NCBI RefSeq assembly: GCF_004834005.1
Contig: NZ_STFF01000003.1
Location: forward strand, 62,001-126,000
Length of the DNA: 64,000 nt
DNA from: Niastella caeni
GTDB lineage: Bacteria > Bacteroidota > Bacteroidia > Chitinophagales > Chitinophagaceae
Direction: 5' to 3'
Shown in pieces: positions 8,299 through 17,686 of this stretch. Every line of letters begins with the position of its first letter. The stretch's first letter is position 1. The position numbers and the translations under genes are program-made. The notes under the pieces were generated by a model that searched no databases, was not told the DNA's origin, and saw only the letters and a program-made list of their open reading frames with translations.

Positions 8299-11200
8299 AT
8301 GAAAGCAATTTTAATCTGTTTAACATTAAGTGCATGGTATTCGGTATGTTATTCGCAAACGGACAAAACTGTAACGTTTGATGAAAAGAATGTCACAATT
8401 AAAAAGATAATTACAATTATCTGGCAACAAACCGAGATCCCGGTATTTTACAGTGATGCGGACATTGAAAATGCCAGTCCAATTACCATGAAGGTAACAA
8501 AGATGCCAATAAAACAATTGATGGATTCAATCTGCCGCAATCAGCCTTTCAAATATGATATCTCCGACAATCTCATTACTCTTTATAAAGCAGAGCGCAT
8601 TACTAATAAAGATAGTAGTAAAAAGGCACCGGAAAAAATCCCCATTAGCGGAAAGATAACTGATCAGAATGGGATGGCGCTCGCAGGCGCAAGTATTATG
8701 ATCAAGGGCACTACTCAGGGAACAACAGCAGATGATTACGGATATTTTACTATTAAGGTTGTTGACGAGAATGCAGAATTAGAAATCAGTTTTGTAGGTT
8801 ATGAAAAGCAAACGATAAAAATTAAAGAGCATGGCTATTATATAGAATGTCAATTGTATGGAACTCCGGCAGGTTTTGCCGACCTAACAGTAATTGCCAA
8901 TAGCGGTTACCAAAAAATACCTAAAGAAAGAGCTACAGGATCGTTTAGCATTATCAGTAACGAGTCACAAAATAAAAGTGTGAATGGCGATATCAATGAC
9001 TTATTGCGTAATAAAGCAAGCGGACTCGACTTTCAACCCAATGCAACAAATCAGTCGAAAAAAGTATCGTTCAATATCAGGGGGCAAAGCACGATCCTTT
9101 CCTCCCGATCGCCCGAGTTGGCTAAAGATGGCTTCCCATATGATGGCGATATTAGAAATATTAATCCAGACGACATTGATTACGTTACTGTAATGAAGGA
9201 TGCCGCAGCTTCATCTATTTGGGGTGCTATTTCTGCAAACGGAGTTATCAACCTCAGTACGAAAAGATCAAAGAGAAATGACCCCCTGCGTACAGAGCTT
9301 AACATAAATACCACAATTGGAGAAAAGTATAATGCATTTAATGACCCAAACTATATGGGGGCCAGCGATTATTTGAACGTAGAACAGTTTTTATTCAGGA
9401 ACAAGCATTATGATGCCACGTTAACAAATACAACCACCAGGCCGGCCACTACACCAGGCGTAGACATATTTGCCAAACGGCGGGCTGGTATTATTGATGC
9501 CGCAGATTCTGCCCGGCAAATAGATGCGTTATCAGCCAATGATATTCGCAGGGATCTAAATAAATATTATTTCCAGCAAAGTGTGAATCAGCAATATTCA
9601 TTAACGGTAAGCCGCGGTGGTCCCAAAGGCGCTATCAGTTTTTTGGCTGGTTGGAAAAAAAGCAACAGTCCACTCACCCGTAACAGCTACGAACGATTTA
9701 ATATCGGCTTCAATAATGTATTTTATCCAATCGAAAAGCTGGAGATGCAAACCAGCTTCTTCCTTACCGATAGCAAATCATCCAACCACAATGGCGGTAT
9801 CAGCTCAGTTACTATGCATAACCGCAAAATATATCCGTATGCACGGCTGGCAGACGATGACGGAAACCCGGCCGTGGTAGCGCGTGAAATTTCGCAAAGA
9901 TATAAAGACACTACAAAGGCTGCCCTGGATTGGAATTATCGTCCTTTACAGGACCTGCGTTCAGCCAATAATATCACCCGCCTGAACGATATCCTGTTCA
10001 ATTTTGGCGCCCAATATTATTTGTACAAAGGACTGCGTATTGAAGGAAAACTGCAGGTAGAAAAGCAGCTGACCAACACCAGGAACCTGCAATCGGAAGA
10101 CCTTTACTTTACCCGGGATCTGATCAATAAGTATTTCAACCCATTGGCAACCGGTGATAAAAAGTATGGCATTCCCCGCGGTTCAATTTTCGATGAAATC
10201 AATGCGAACCTGTTAAGTATCCGTTCAAGATTCCAGATCAATATTGACACCAGTTTTGGCAAACATACTATAGCGGCTATAATCGGTAGCGAAACCGGTA
10301 GTGTTACCAATACAGAGGTCATTAAACGATTTTATGGATACAGTACCAATAAAAATACGAATAGCGGCAACCTCGATTATAAGACCCCGCTTCCCATTTT
10401 CCAGAATTTGCGGCCCAAAAGCACTATACCTAATATTGACGATTCGAAAACAACCAGAGATGAAACGATCTCTTATTTCATGAACGCCTCCTATTCCTAT
10501 GCCGGCAGGTATATAATTTCTGCAAGCAGCCGGATCGATCAGGCTAATTTTTTCGGCAGTGCATTCAATAATAAAAATGTTTTGCTGGGCTCAGTAGGTA
10601 TGGCCTGGAAGATCAGTGAAGAAGATTTTTACAGTATATACTGGCTGCGCGACCTTAAGTTGCGCGCAACTTATGGCTCCGGCGGAAATGCAAACCGGAA
10701 TGTTCCGGCCATTTTAAGTGTTGACCTGTTACCGGTTAATGCGCTTGGCCTGGGATCGGCCGCTATCAACAACCCTAACAACCCTTACCTGGGCTGGGAA
10801 AGATCGAACACCCTGAATGTGGCCATTGACTTTGCTTCCCTTAATCACCGGGTAACAGGCGCCATTGAGTATTACGCAAAAAAAGCAGACAACCTGATGG
10901 AAATGCGCCAGGTAGCTCCCAGTGCCGGTTTGGCCGGACAAGGCATGCGTGGATTTCTGGCCAATGGCGCAGGAATGATTAACCGGGGGGCAGAAGTAGA
11001 GATCAATGCCAAGATCCTGAATGGCAATTTCAAATGGACCACCAGGCTGATCTATAATTACAATACCAACAAAATAACGCATTACAGCGATACATTCCCC
11101 GGCGCTACCATTGCAAAATCGGGCGGCGGATCAAGTGGTAACATAACGCCGGTAGTTGGTAAACCGTTGCATTATATCTATAGTTATCCCTGGGCCGGGC

Positions 11201-11799
11201 TCGATCCGAATGATGGCGATCCCCGCGGCATAGCCGATAATAAGATCAGTAAAGATTATACATTGTTAAACAACCTGCCTATTGACAAATTAGTAGCGCA
11301 TGGCCCTGCCCTGCCAACATCGACCGGTGTTATTGCCAATACGTTTACTTATAAAAAAAGAGTAACGTTGTTATTCAACATCGCCTACCGCCTGGGTTAT
11401 TATTTCAGAGCACCCTCTCTTTCTTATTACGCTTTATTCAATACAGGCCACATGCATAAGGATTATGCAAAAAGATGGAAAGAAAGCGGCGATGAATTAA
11501 CTACCCAGGTGCCCTCAATGAAATATGTTACCAATACAGCGCGGGATGCTTTTTATACCAACGCCGCCATTAATGTTCATAAAGCGGATAATATTCGATT
11601 ACAGGATATCAAGATCACGTATGAGTTCAATAAAACGGAATGGCGCCATATACCCGCAACCACTATCCGGCTGTACTTCTATGTAAACAACGTTGCATTA
11701 CTATGGAAAGCAAATAAACTGGGGCTCGATCCGGATTTTATTTCCGGCTATGCAACCCCTCGAAGCTATACCATTGGAATTAAGGCTGATTTTAAATAA
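8299..11799 (+). CDS. SusC/RagA-family TonB-dependent outer-membrane transporter with STN domain
   Basis: A 1166-residue outer-membrane protein. The chosen ATG gives a clean signal peptide ending near residue 20. Next come an STN domain (about 22-95, the signalling domain that contacts FecR), a carboxypeptidase-regulatory-like beta-sandwich (about 114-190, ISGKITDQNGMALAGASI), the plug (from about 200, with SFNIRGQSTILSSR) and a long beta-barrel ending in a SusC-type C-terminus. It would import a ligand bound by the SusD lipoprotein encoded 16 bases downstream. The STN domain plus upstream FecR and sigma factor indicate ligand-induced self-regulation. No glycoside hydrolase, peptidase or other degradative gene is linked, so the substrate cannot be assigned. 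Confidence 0.93.
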   Translation: MKAILICLTLSAWYSVCYSQTDKTVTFDEKNVTIKKIITIIWQQTEIPVFYSDADIENASPITMKVTKMPIKQLMDSICRNQPFKYDISDNLITLYKAERITNKDSSKKAPEKIPISGKITDQNGMALAGASIMIKGTTQGTTADDYGYFTIKVVDENAELEISFVGYEKQTIKIKEHGYYIECQLYGTPAGFADLTVIANSGYQKIPKERATGSFSIISNESQNKSVNGDINDLLRNKASGLDFQPNATNQSKKVSFNIRGQSTILSSRSPELAKDGFPYDGDIRNINPDDIDYVTVMKDAAASSIWGAISANGVINLSTKRSKRNDPLRTELNINTTIGEKYNAFNDPNYMGASDYLNVEQFLFRNKHYDATLTNTTTRPATTPGVDIFAKRRAGIIDAADSARQIDALSANDIRRDLNKYYFQQSVNQQYSLTVSRGGPKGAISFLAGWKKSNSPLTRNSYERFNIGFNNVFYPIEKLEMQTSFFLTDSKSSNHNGGISSVTMHNRKIYPYARLADDDGNPAVVAREISQRYKDTTKAALDWNYRPLQDLRSANNITRLNDILFNFGAQYYLYKGLRIEGKLQVEKQLTNTRNLQSEDLYFTRDLINKYFNPLATGDKKYGIPRGSIFDEINANLLSIRSRFQINIDTSFGKHTIAAIIGSETGSVTNTEVIKRFYGYSTNKNTNSGNLDYKTPLPIFQNLRPKSTIPNIDDSKTTRDETISYFMNASYSYAGRYIISASSRIDQANFFGSAFNNKNVLLGSVGMAWKISEEDFYSIYWLRDLKLRATYGSGGNANRNVPAILSVDLLPVNALGLGSAAINNPNNPYLGWERSNTLNVAIDFASLNHRVTGAIEYYAKKADNLMEMRQVAPSAGLAGQGMRGFLANGAGMINRGAEVEINAKILNGNFKWTTRLIYNYNTNKITHYSDTFPGATIAKSGGGSSGNITPVVGKPLHYIYSYPWAGLDPNDGDPRGIADNKISKDYTLLNNLPIDKLVAHGPALPTSTGVIANTFTYKKRVTLLFNIAYRLGYYFRAPSLSYYALFNTGHMHKDYAKRWKESGDELTTQVPSMKYVTNTARDAFYTNAAINVHKADNIRLQDIKITYEFNKTEWRHIPATTIRLYFYVNNVALLWKANKLGLDPDFISGYATPRSYTIGIKADFK

Positions 11800-11815
11800 T
11801 AAAACACGCATCTAT

Positions 11816-13162
11816 ATGAAGAAAATTGTTTTGCTCATTTATTCTGCGTTAGGGTTACTGGCTTGTAAAAAAGATAAACTCAATACCAAACCCGATTCAA
11901 CACAGATCATCCCGGAAACGATTGCCTATTACCAGATGTTGCTCGACAATCAGAATTACTTTAATTACACTACTTTTCTGGCAGAGACAGGATCTGACAA
12001 CTATTATGCAACCGAAAATGCATGGACAAACTTTAACGCCGTTTGCAAATATTCTTATATATGGGCCCAGGACCCTTTTGAAGGCGGCACTGTTAACGAC
12101 TGGAATTTGAGCTATACCACCATTTACTATGCCAACACAGTGCTGGAAGGAATTAACCGCCTTGGAGCTGAAAAGGGTTCACCGGCAGGTTTACGGGCAA
12201 CAGGCGAAGCCTATTTTCATCGGGCGCATGCTTTCTTTCAATTAGCGCAATTATTCTGTAAAGTGTATGATCCTGCTACAGCAAAAACCGACCTGGGCAT
12301 TCCATTACGAAAAAGATCAGATGTTACGCTGGGTATAGCCCGTTCAACGGTTCAGGAAACTTACGACCAGATCATTGCCGATCTGTTGGAGGCCGAAAAA
12401 TTATTACCTCCTTTGCCGGATTATAAAACCCGGCCGGGTAAACTGGCCGTCGCAGCCCTGTTATCAAGAGTGTATTTGAGCATGTCTGATTACGACAGAT
12501 CATTTCAATATGCCGACAAGGCTTTGTCGCAATACAATGTGCTGATGAATTACCATACTATTAAAAACACAGGCGTACCTTTTAAACAGTTCAATGATGA
12601 AGTTATCTGGCACACTGTAATGGGAGGCTCAATGATTTTCAATGCAGACAATAATTGTTCAGTGGATACTGCGTTATACGAAAGTTTTGACAGCAATGAC
12701 ATGAGAAAACAATTGTTTTTTGGCATTGGTAACCGCCCTTATTTCAAGGGCACTTATGCGGGTTTAACAACATCTTTCAAATTTTGCGGACTGGCAGTGG
12801 ATGAATTGTATTTAACCCGGGCAGAATGTTATGCACATAAAGATATGCTGAGGGAAGCCATGAACGATTTGAATACATTAATGACAAAGAGATGGAATAA
12901 CAACAACAGTTTTAAACCTTTTCAGGCAACTACTAAAAAGGATGCCCTGCAGCAAATATTAAGGGAGAGAAGAAAAGAACTACTATTCCGGGGTTTGCGT
13001 TGGATGGACCTGCGGCGACTAAACCTGGCCGGCGCCGACATTAATCTGAAAAGGATCATTGGGAATGACACGTTCCATCTTTCTGCCAATAGTTTACGAT
13101 ATATATACCCCATTCCCGACCAGGAATTAACATTTAATGAAATGCCGCAGAATGAACGATAA
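11816..13162 (+). CDS. SusD/RagB-family nutrient-binding lipoprotein
   Basis: A 448-residue surface lipoprotein partner of SusC. The start at 11816 gives a short lipoprotein signal with the lipobox ending in LLAC at Cys17; an earlier in-frame start at 11693 would lie inside susC and destroy this signal. TPR-like helices typical of SusD are visible (FHRAHAFFQLAQLFCKVYDP; AVAALLSRVYLSMSDYDRSF), and the C-terminal SusD block ILRERRKELLFRGLRWMDLRRLN is present. It caps the SusC channel and captures the substrate at the cell surface. Spacing to susC is 16 bases, so the two are co-transcribed. Confidence 0.92.
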   Translation: MKKIVLLIYSALGLLACKKDKLNTKPDSTQIIPETIAYYQMLLDNQNYFNYTTFLAETGSDNYYATENAWTNFNAVCKYSYIWAQDPFEGGTVNDWNLSYTTIYYANTVLEGINRLGAEKGSPAGLRATGEAYFHRAHAFFQLAQLFCKVYDPATAKTDLGIPLRKRSDVTLGIARSTVQETYDQIIADLLEAEKLLPPLPDYKTRPGKLAVAALLSRVYLSMSDYDRSFQYADKALSQYNVLMNYHTIKNTGVPFKQFNDEVIWHTVMGGSMIFNADNNCSVDTALYESFDSNDMRKQLFFGIGNRPYFKGTYAGLTTSFKFCGLAVDELYLTRAECYAHKDMLREAMNDLNTLMTKRWNNNNSFKPFQATTKKDALQQILRERRKELLFRGLRWMDLRRLNLAGADINLKRIIGNDTFHLSANSLRYIYPIPDQELTFNEMPQNER

Positions 13163-13207
13163 GGGGGATTTCTGCTTTGATGTGAGCCTCTATGGCCACT
13201 ACAGCAA

Positions 13208-13236
13208 GGCCTGTGCCGGTTGGCGCAGGCCCTTTT
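13208..13236 (+). terminator. Terminator after susD
   Basis: Arms GGCCTGTGCC and GGCGCAGGCC form a 10-pair stem with one G-U wobble and a GGTT loop, followed by CTTTT. It lies 46 bases after the susD stop and between the convergent susD and DUF6520 genes. Confidence 0.8.
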
Positions 13237-13278
13237 ATAAGAAAGCTATACTAATTACCTATGAGATCTATTTCCCGT

Positions 13279-13518
13279 TTATTGAAGGGGCGTATATTCA
13301 CCAGGATAAAACTCGCCTTGCTGAAAATCTTCATTGCTATCATAAAGCCACGTATATGCAAGGAACTGGCAGCACACAGGTTCGCCTACTGGACACTGTA
13401 AGTTTAATTCAGCCCTTGTCCATACGTTACAGCCATCTTCTGGTCCTGCTTTGGCAAACGCGCTGGTAACGCCCACCAGCAATGCCAATGCCAGCAGATT
13501 AACTTTAAACCGTTTCAT
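13279..13518 (-). CDS. DUF6520-like small exported Cys-rich protein
   Basis: A 79-residue protein starting at the ATG at 13518; upstream in-frame residues are not protein-like. It has a lysine/arginine start and a hydrophobic signal core ending near ALA/AFA-KAG at about residue 23. The mature part holds four cysteines (GCNV, LQCPV, VCCQF) and an acidic, aromatic C-terminus. Length, signal and Cys spacing match the small exported DUF6520 proteins of Bacteroidota, whose function is unknown. It follows a beta-propeller-like protein gene and a MauE/DoxX gene on the same strand, which suggests that its cysteines are oxidised or used by that redox protein. That link is inference. Confidence 0.65.
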   Translation of the reverse strand: MKRFKVNLLALALLVGVTSAFAKAGPEDGCNVWTRAELNLQCPVGEPVCCQFLAYTWLYDSNEDFQQGEFYPGEYTPLQ

Positions 13519-13645
13519 AAATAAATATTTAATGGTTAACAAAGAACGGACAGTACATATAGGGGTTGCTGCCCCGCTCTTTTGATGTAATGTGCCTACT
13601 CTGTTTGCAGGTTTTCGGCTTACCCTGTTTGTTGCAACAAATCGT

Positions 13646-14686
13646 TTATTGAATACGATAAACAACCACCTTATTATCATAAATGGCAAAAAGACGGTCA
13701 CCCAATACTTTAAATTTTGTCATGCGTTTTCCTGGCACACCCGGTATGTACAGGCTGACGGTATAATCGGCGGTTTTAATATCGTATACATCAATCACCG
13801 CATTATTTATGAATCGGTCATGCGTTTCATTATCTGCTTTTAACCTTGAACTGATATATAACCGGCCATTACTTACACAACTGCTCCCGCTTAATAATTT
13901 TGGCGGAGAAGTAAAAGTGAAGGAAGTACCTTTTGATGAGGGTTTGGCGGTGGCTTTGGCCGTATACGTACTAAAGGTGTCGATACTGGTTCCTGTACGT
14001 AACAAATGCAAATTGGTATCGAGGTATAAAATTTTATTCGAATAAAAATGGTTGTACACAACCGTATGGGTATATGCATCATAATGTAACATCCCATCTG
14101 TTACAAAACCACCGCCTTCGGTTTTGTCAGTGATGCCCTTCTCTTCCACACTCGTACCTGTAAGCAGGTTAATGGTTCGCAAGTGCTCATCTTTAAATTG
14201 AGCATCGAACCCACGCACCACTACGGTAAAAGGCGACAAAAGCGCACTCCTGCTAAAAGCGCGGCTGATGGGATAAACCGTTTCTTTTCCGCTTGTGAAA
14301 TTGTAATGGATAACACAAGGCACATTGGAACCAAAAATATACAGATCAGGATAGAGACACCGCGTTGTGAAATTCCCGGGTAGTTTTTTGTGAACAGTAA
14401 CAGGCAATTCGATCAGGTTTTCTTTGCCCAGACTTCCATCTGTAATAATAATTTTATCGGGCTGTGCTGTAACAATAAATATACTATCACCGCTGATGCC
14501 CGCTATATCCCGTAATGGTTGTCGAAATTCTTTCTCCCCTTCTTTTATTATCGATAATGCTCCCGTCTTTCTTACAAAACCATTGTTACCGGAATTCATT
14601 CCCTGCACGGAGGCTTTTAAAAAAGTCATTACAAGAAATACAATGGCTATAATACCAGATAATATGTAAATATATTTCCGTTTCAT
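13646..14686 (-). CDS. Membrane-anchored beta-propeller-like protein of unknown function
   Basis: A 346-residue protein. The ATG at 14686 is preferred over an upstream TTG; it gives MKRKYIY followed by a membrane helix (about 5-25). The rest is a string of short beta-rich motifs of the type IDVYDIKTADYTVSLYIPG and KFKVLGDRLFAIYDNKVVVYRI, consistent with a periplasmic six- or seven-bladed beta-propeller. No catalytic residues are recognisable. It starts 11 bases after the MauE/DoxX stop, so the two are probably co-transcribed. The combination with a Cys-rich small protein recalls the methylamine dehydrogenase gene set in outline, but no sequence similarity to MauB is claimed. Confidence 0.6.
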   Translation of the reverse strand: MKRKYIYILSGIIAIVFLVMTFLKASVQGMNSGNNGFVRKTGALSIIKEGEKEFRQPLRDIAGISGDSIFIVTAQPDKIIITDGSLGKENLIELPVTVHKKLPGNFTTRCLYPDLYIFGSNVPCVIHYNFTSGKETVYPISRAFSRSALLSPFTVVVRGFDAQFKDEHLRTINLLTGTSVEEKGITDKTEGGGFVTDGMLHYDAYTHTVVYNHFYSNKILYLDTNLHLLRTGTSIDTFSTYTAKATAKPSSKGTSFTFTSPPKLLSGSSCVSNGRLYISSRLKADNETHDRFINNAVIDVYDIKTADYTVSLYIPGVPGKRMTKFKVLGDRLFAIYDNKVVVYRIQ

Positions 14687-14696
14687 AGTTGCTGAT

Positions 14697-15179
14697 TTAT
14701 TGGCGCCTGACAACCATTAACAAAACACCCGTTAACGCCAACACAGTAAAAATTACATTAAACCAGAAATGCTGTGTCCAGCTCATCAAAGCCAGGATGC
14801 CGCCGCAGGAACATGGAATGTAAAAACTAAAATTCAACATCGTATATATATATGCGGTGAACATAAGCATAAGCCCGAATGAAGCGAACAACCCGGTCAA
14901 CCTCGTTTTTTTAAATAACAACAGCAGCACAATGATGCATTCTACAACGGGAACCAACCAGGCAACAATGGAAGCGTATTGTTCAAGGTAGGGCGATTTA
15001 CGAAGCTGCCCAACAAAAGAGTTGTATTCTATTAATTTACTTACCGCTGCATACGAAAATAACAGCAACAGTAGAAAGCATATTAACTCCACCCCAAAAC
15101 GCTTATTTATCCATTTACTTACCGGTTTTGCAGAAGCATTTTGCTTTGAGAGGTTATTGGCAATACTACATTCGTTCAT
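14697..15179 (-). CDS. MauE/DoxX-family redox-associated membrane protein
   Basis: A 160-residue inner-membrane protein with four hydrophobic helices (about 31-50, 70-90, 95-117, 134-156). The conserved motif CSCGG lies between helices three and four (near residue 123), a hallmark of the MauE/DoxX-like group. MauE is needed for disulfide formation in the small subunit of methylamine dehydrogenase; DoxX-like relatives are linked with thiol or quinone redox. Upstream on the same strand is an AraC-type regulator, downstream the propeller-like protein and the DUF6520 peptide. A paralogue with the same motif is at 61167-61610. Confidence 0.8.
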   Translation of the reverse strand: MNECSIANNLSKQNASAKPVSKWINKRFGVELICFLLLLLFSYAAVSKLIEYNSFVGQLRKSPYLEQYASIVAWLVPVVECIIVLLLLFKKTRLTGLFASFGLMLMFTAYIYTMLNFSFYIPCSCGGILALMSWTQHFWFNVIFTVLALTGVLLMVVRRQ

Positions 15180-15459
15180 ACCAGGTTATATTGGTAGTTG
15201 TTTACAATAAAATACCATCTTTTAAGGTTGCTCATGCCTTGCCGGCAGCTACTAAAATGAACCCATGAATTAAAATGAAAGCCTTATTGCTTGTGAATTA
15301 TCAGAAAATTACATTTTCATATAGCGGGGAAAACAGGTCAGGACCATCCTCATCACAGCCGGGAAGCCGGTGCGGAAATTCAATAACAAGGTACGGATAG
15401 AAAAATGTCAAATCGGGATAAAAAATTGACGAATCGGGATTTTCTTGCGAGTTCAGTTA

Positions 15460-15837
15460 TTACGCAACGCCAGTATGCTGGTCCCTGGTAACAGTCAACC
15501 GCATTTGCCGGTATTTCAATGGTGAAAGGCCGGTATACTGTTTAAATCTTTTACAAAAACTACCACCATCAGGAAAGCCAACATTAATGGCTACCCGCGA
15601 TACCGGGTCTTCGGTATACTCAAGGAGGTCTTTTGCCTTTTCAATGCGAATGTTAGTGAGGAATTCATACAAACTCATGTGGAAGGTTTGCTTAAATCCG
15701 TGCTTGAGTTTGTATTCATTGGTCCTTACTTTCTGTGCCAGTTGGGGACTGGTGTAATGTTGGCGGTATTCTTTTTCAATAATGGCTTTGGCCAGATGTA
15801 ATTTTTCTACATCTTCTGTTCGCAGATTGAGTTTCAT
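15460..15837 (-). CDS. AraC-family DNA-binding protein, short form
   Basis: A protein of 125 residues consisting almost entirely of a C-terminal AraC-type domain: LAQKVRTNEYKLKHGFKQTFHMSLYEF forms the first helix-turn-helix and VAINVGFPDGGSFCKRFKQYTGLSPLKYR the second. No sensor domain is attached. Two in-frame ATG codons exist, at 15918 and 15837. A TAnnTTTG box at 15924-15931 would place the transcript start at about 15918, so the inner start is favoured; the longer form would have 152 residues. It may regulate the downstream MauE/propeller/DUF6520 genes, 280 bases away. Confidence 0.75.
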   Translation of the reverse strand: MKLNLRTEDVEKLHLAKAIIEKEYRQHYTSPQLAQKVRTNEYKLKHGFKQTFHMSLYEFLTNIRIEKAKDLLEYTEDPVSRVAINVGFPDGGSFCKRFKQYTGLSPLKYRQMRLTVTRDQHTGVA

Positions 15838-15923
15838 GGAATGGGGCTTATTGGTTACTAAATAAATGATAGCATACCTGAACGAACTACAGGCGGTTAC
15901 CTGCAGCGCCAGATACATCTGGC

Positions 15924-15931
15924 CAAATTTA
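15924..15931 (-). promoter_or_regulatory. Possible -7 box for the AraC-type gene
   Basis: The minus strand reads TAAATTTG here, matching the Bacteroidota -7 consensus TAnnTTTG. No convincing TTTG lies at the -33 distance, so the call rests on one box only. Confidence 0.35.
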
Positions 15932-16015
15932 TATATAATATTTATTTATTAACCAGTCGGCCTGTGTTCTTAACTTTTTTTATTACACCTAAAGAAATAA
16001 ATGAATATTTATAGC

Positions 16016-17320
16016 TCACAACGCCATCACATTCACTCCTGTTGTTCCAAAAATTAGCGTAAGGGCTTTATCGACCGGTAAATCACCGGGCTGACCTATG
16101 GGTGATATGGGAAGACGGCTGGTTTCAATAACCGGGTAATGAGGTACCAGACCTGTGGCATAATCGCCTTTGCCAAATCCATCTGCAATCTTATACACAA
16201 TAGGCATCAACACCCAGGCTACCTGCCGGGGATTTCTTTGGTCCTCGATCGGGAATGCCGCTTCATCTTTGCCTAAAGTGGTCTCCCCAATGCGAATAAT
16301 ATTGGAATAAGGCGCCAGGTTATGGATCAACAACTCTGCTGCGCTTGCCGTTTCGGGAGACATTAAAATAAAAAGGCGTGACAAATGGAGGTTCAACGAT
16401 TGCAGCTCATTCATATTTTTACCACTGGCATTTCCGGAAAAGGAAATGGCTTGCTGGAACGATTGTTTGATCGTGCCGCCATGCCGGTTGCCCCGGTACG
16501 TTATAAATTTACTATCTGCCTTGAAAGTGTTAGCCAGCATCGCTGCTAATTTGGTCGCCGATGCCACGCTACCACCGGCATTGTATCGCAGATCGAGGAT
16601 ACATTCTGAAACACCTTGCTGCTGTAGTTTCTGTATGCTCTGCAACAGCACAACATCATCTTTTTCTGCACACAGATAATAGGCCAGGTAGCCGGTCTTT
16701 TTTCCATTCAACTCAAATACCCTGGTAGCATATACGCTCTTTTGTGGCACAAATGAACGTTGCACCCCTACCCTGGCTGAATCAGTCAATGCCGTTTGGT
16801 CGTTGTTAAATGTTGCCAATTGCAGAACAGCCGATTCCCCCTGCAAGGCCTGCATGGCTGTTTGCCGGCTTTGTTGCGTGATGGTTTTATCGTTCACTGC
16901 ACTGAAGAGCATACCTCTCTTTAGTCCGCGATTACTGGCATAACTGCCTGGCACTACGCAGGTGATAACGCCTACCAGCTTTTGTGCATCAAAGGGATGG
17001 GTAGTCAACGTATAATGAAAACCATACAGCTCGGCCGATGTTTTGGGCGAACCGACCGTGCTTCGGTTACTGATCCAGGAAAACCGGTCTTTAGGCGACA
17101 AGAGCGACCTGAAAAATTCCTGTGTAGGCAACGTATAATCCGGACGTGCCGGCATCTCGGCACTCCAGTAATAATACAATTGCATGCTGTCGTACACCCA
17201 TTTATTTAAGACGCCCAATGAATCGCCAGGTTGCCAGTTAGCTTCTTTTTTACTACAGGCCGGCCCCGGTAGCAATGCAGCTGAAAGCAATATATATACG
17301 ATGATTTTACCAATAGTCAT
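16016..17320 (-). CDS. S41-family (C-terminal processing) peptidase lipoprotein
   Basis: A 434-residue envelope protease. Signal and lipobox end at Cys22 (PAC-SKKE). A PDZ-like region (about 95-195) is followed by the S41 catalytic domain with DLRYNAGGSV (243-252), the nucleophile Ser326 in ETASAAE and Lys351 in TTLGKDE. The canonical motif is TASASE; here the second Ser is Ala, but the catalytic Ser is kept. It resembles lipid-anchored tail-specific proteases common in Bacteroidota and should act in the periplasm or at the outer membrane. Substrate unknown. It lies 178 bases upstream of the AraC-type gene and is likely its own unit. Confidence 0.85.
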   Translation of the reverse strand: MTIGKIIVYILLSAALLPGPACSKKEANWQPGDSLGVLNKWVYDSMQLYYYWSAEMPARPDYTLPTQEFFRSLLSPKDRFSWISNRSTVGSPKTSAELYGFHYTLTTHPFDAQKLVGVITCVVPGSYASNRGLKRGMLFSAVNDKTITQQSRQTAMQALQGESAVLQLATFNNDQTALTDSARVGVQRSFVPQKSVYATRVFELNGKKTGYLAYYLCAEKDDVVLLQSIQKLQQQGVSECILDLRYNAGGSVASATKLAAMLANTFKADSKFITYRGNRHGGTIKQSFQQAISFSGNASGKNMNELQSLNLHLSRLFILMSPETASAAELLIHNLAPYSNIIRIGETTLGKDEAAFPIEDQRNPRQVAWVLMPIVYKIADGFGKGDYATGLVPHYPVIETSRLPISPIGQPGDLPVDKALTLIFGTTGVNVMAL

Positions 17321-17686
17321 TACAATTCTTAATTCTGGGTTTTAAGTTCACATGTTGTAACCTGAATGCTGAAAGCCAAAAGCCGAAGGCAAATCAATTA
17401 TTCATAACCGTTCTACAGCAGCTTTAGGCTTTAAGCCGAGGCCTTATGCTTTTTGCACCTTTATCTTAATTTTATTTTTTTGTTAAGTACTAAAAATTAT
17501 TTTTGTAGTGGATTTAAACAATTACTTACAAAGGGTGTTCCGCGAGCAGGCGGAATGCCCTTTCTTATTGTTACAGGTTGCAAGTTCCAGGTTACAGGGA
17601 AAATATTGTATTAAACCTTGTAACCTGAAACCTGCCACTTGCAACTGTTATTTATTAAGATAAAGTTTCACCAAACGATCCTTTTC
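17321..17686. other. Intergenic region with a plus-strand promoter-like box and a hairpin
   Basis: No gene is visible. The plus strand carries TTTG (17479-17482) and TATTTTTG (17498-17505), a short-spaced match to the Bacteroidota promoter. It is followed by a 14-pair hairpin: AAAGGGTGTTCCGC at 17530-17543 with GCGGAATGCCCTTT at 17550-17563. The two mismatched columns are G-U wobbles only on the plus strand, and TTTCTTATT follows. The rest holds inverted short-word repeats (ACAGGTTGCAAGT near 17573; ACTTGCAACTGT near 17637). Confidence 0.45.

Noticed and set aside
11693-11815. Upstream extension of the SusD gene
   Set aside because: The extension overlaps susC in another frame and would bury the lipoprotein signal; the ATG at 11816 is the better start.
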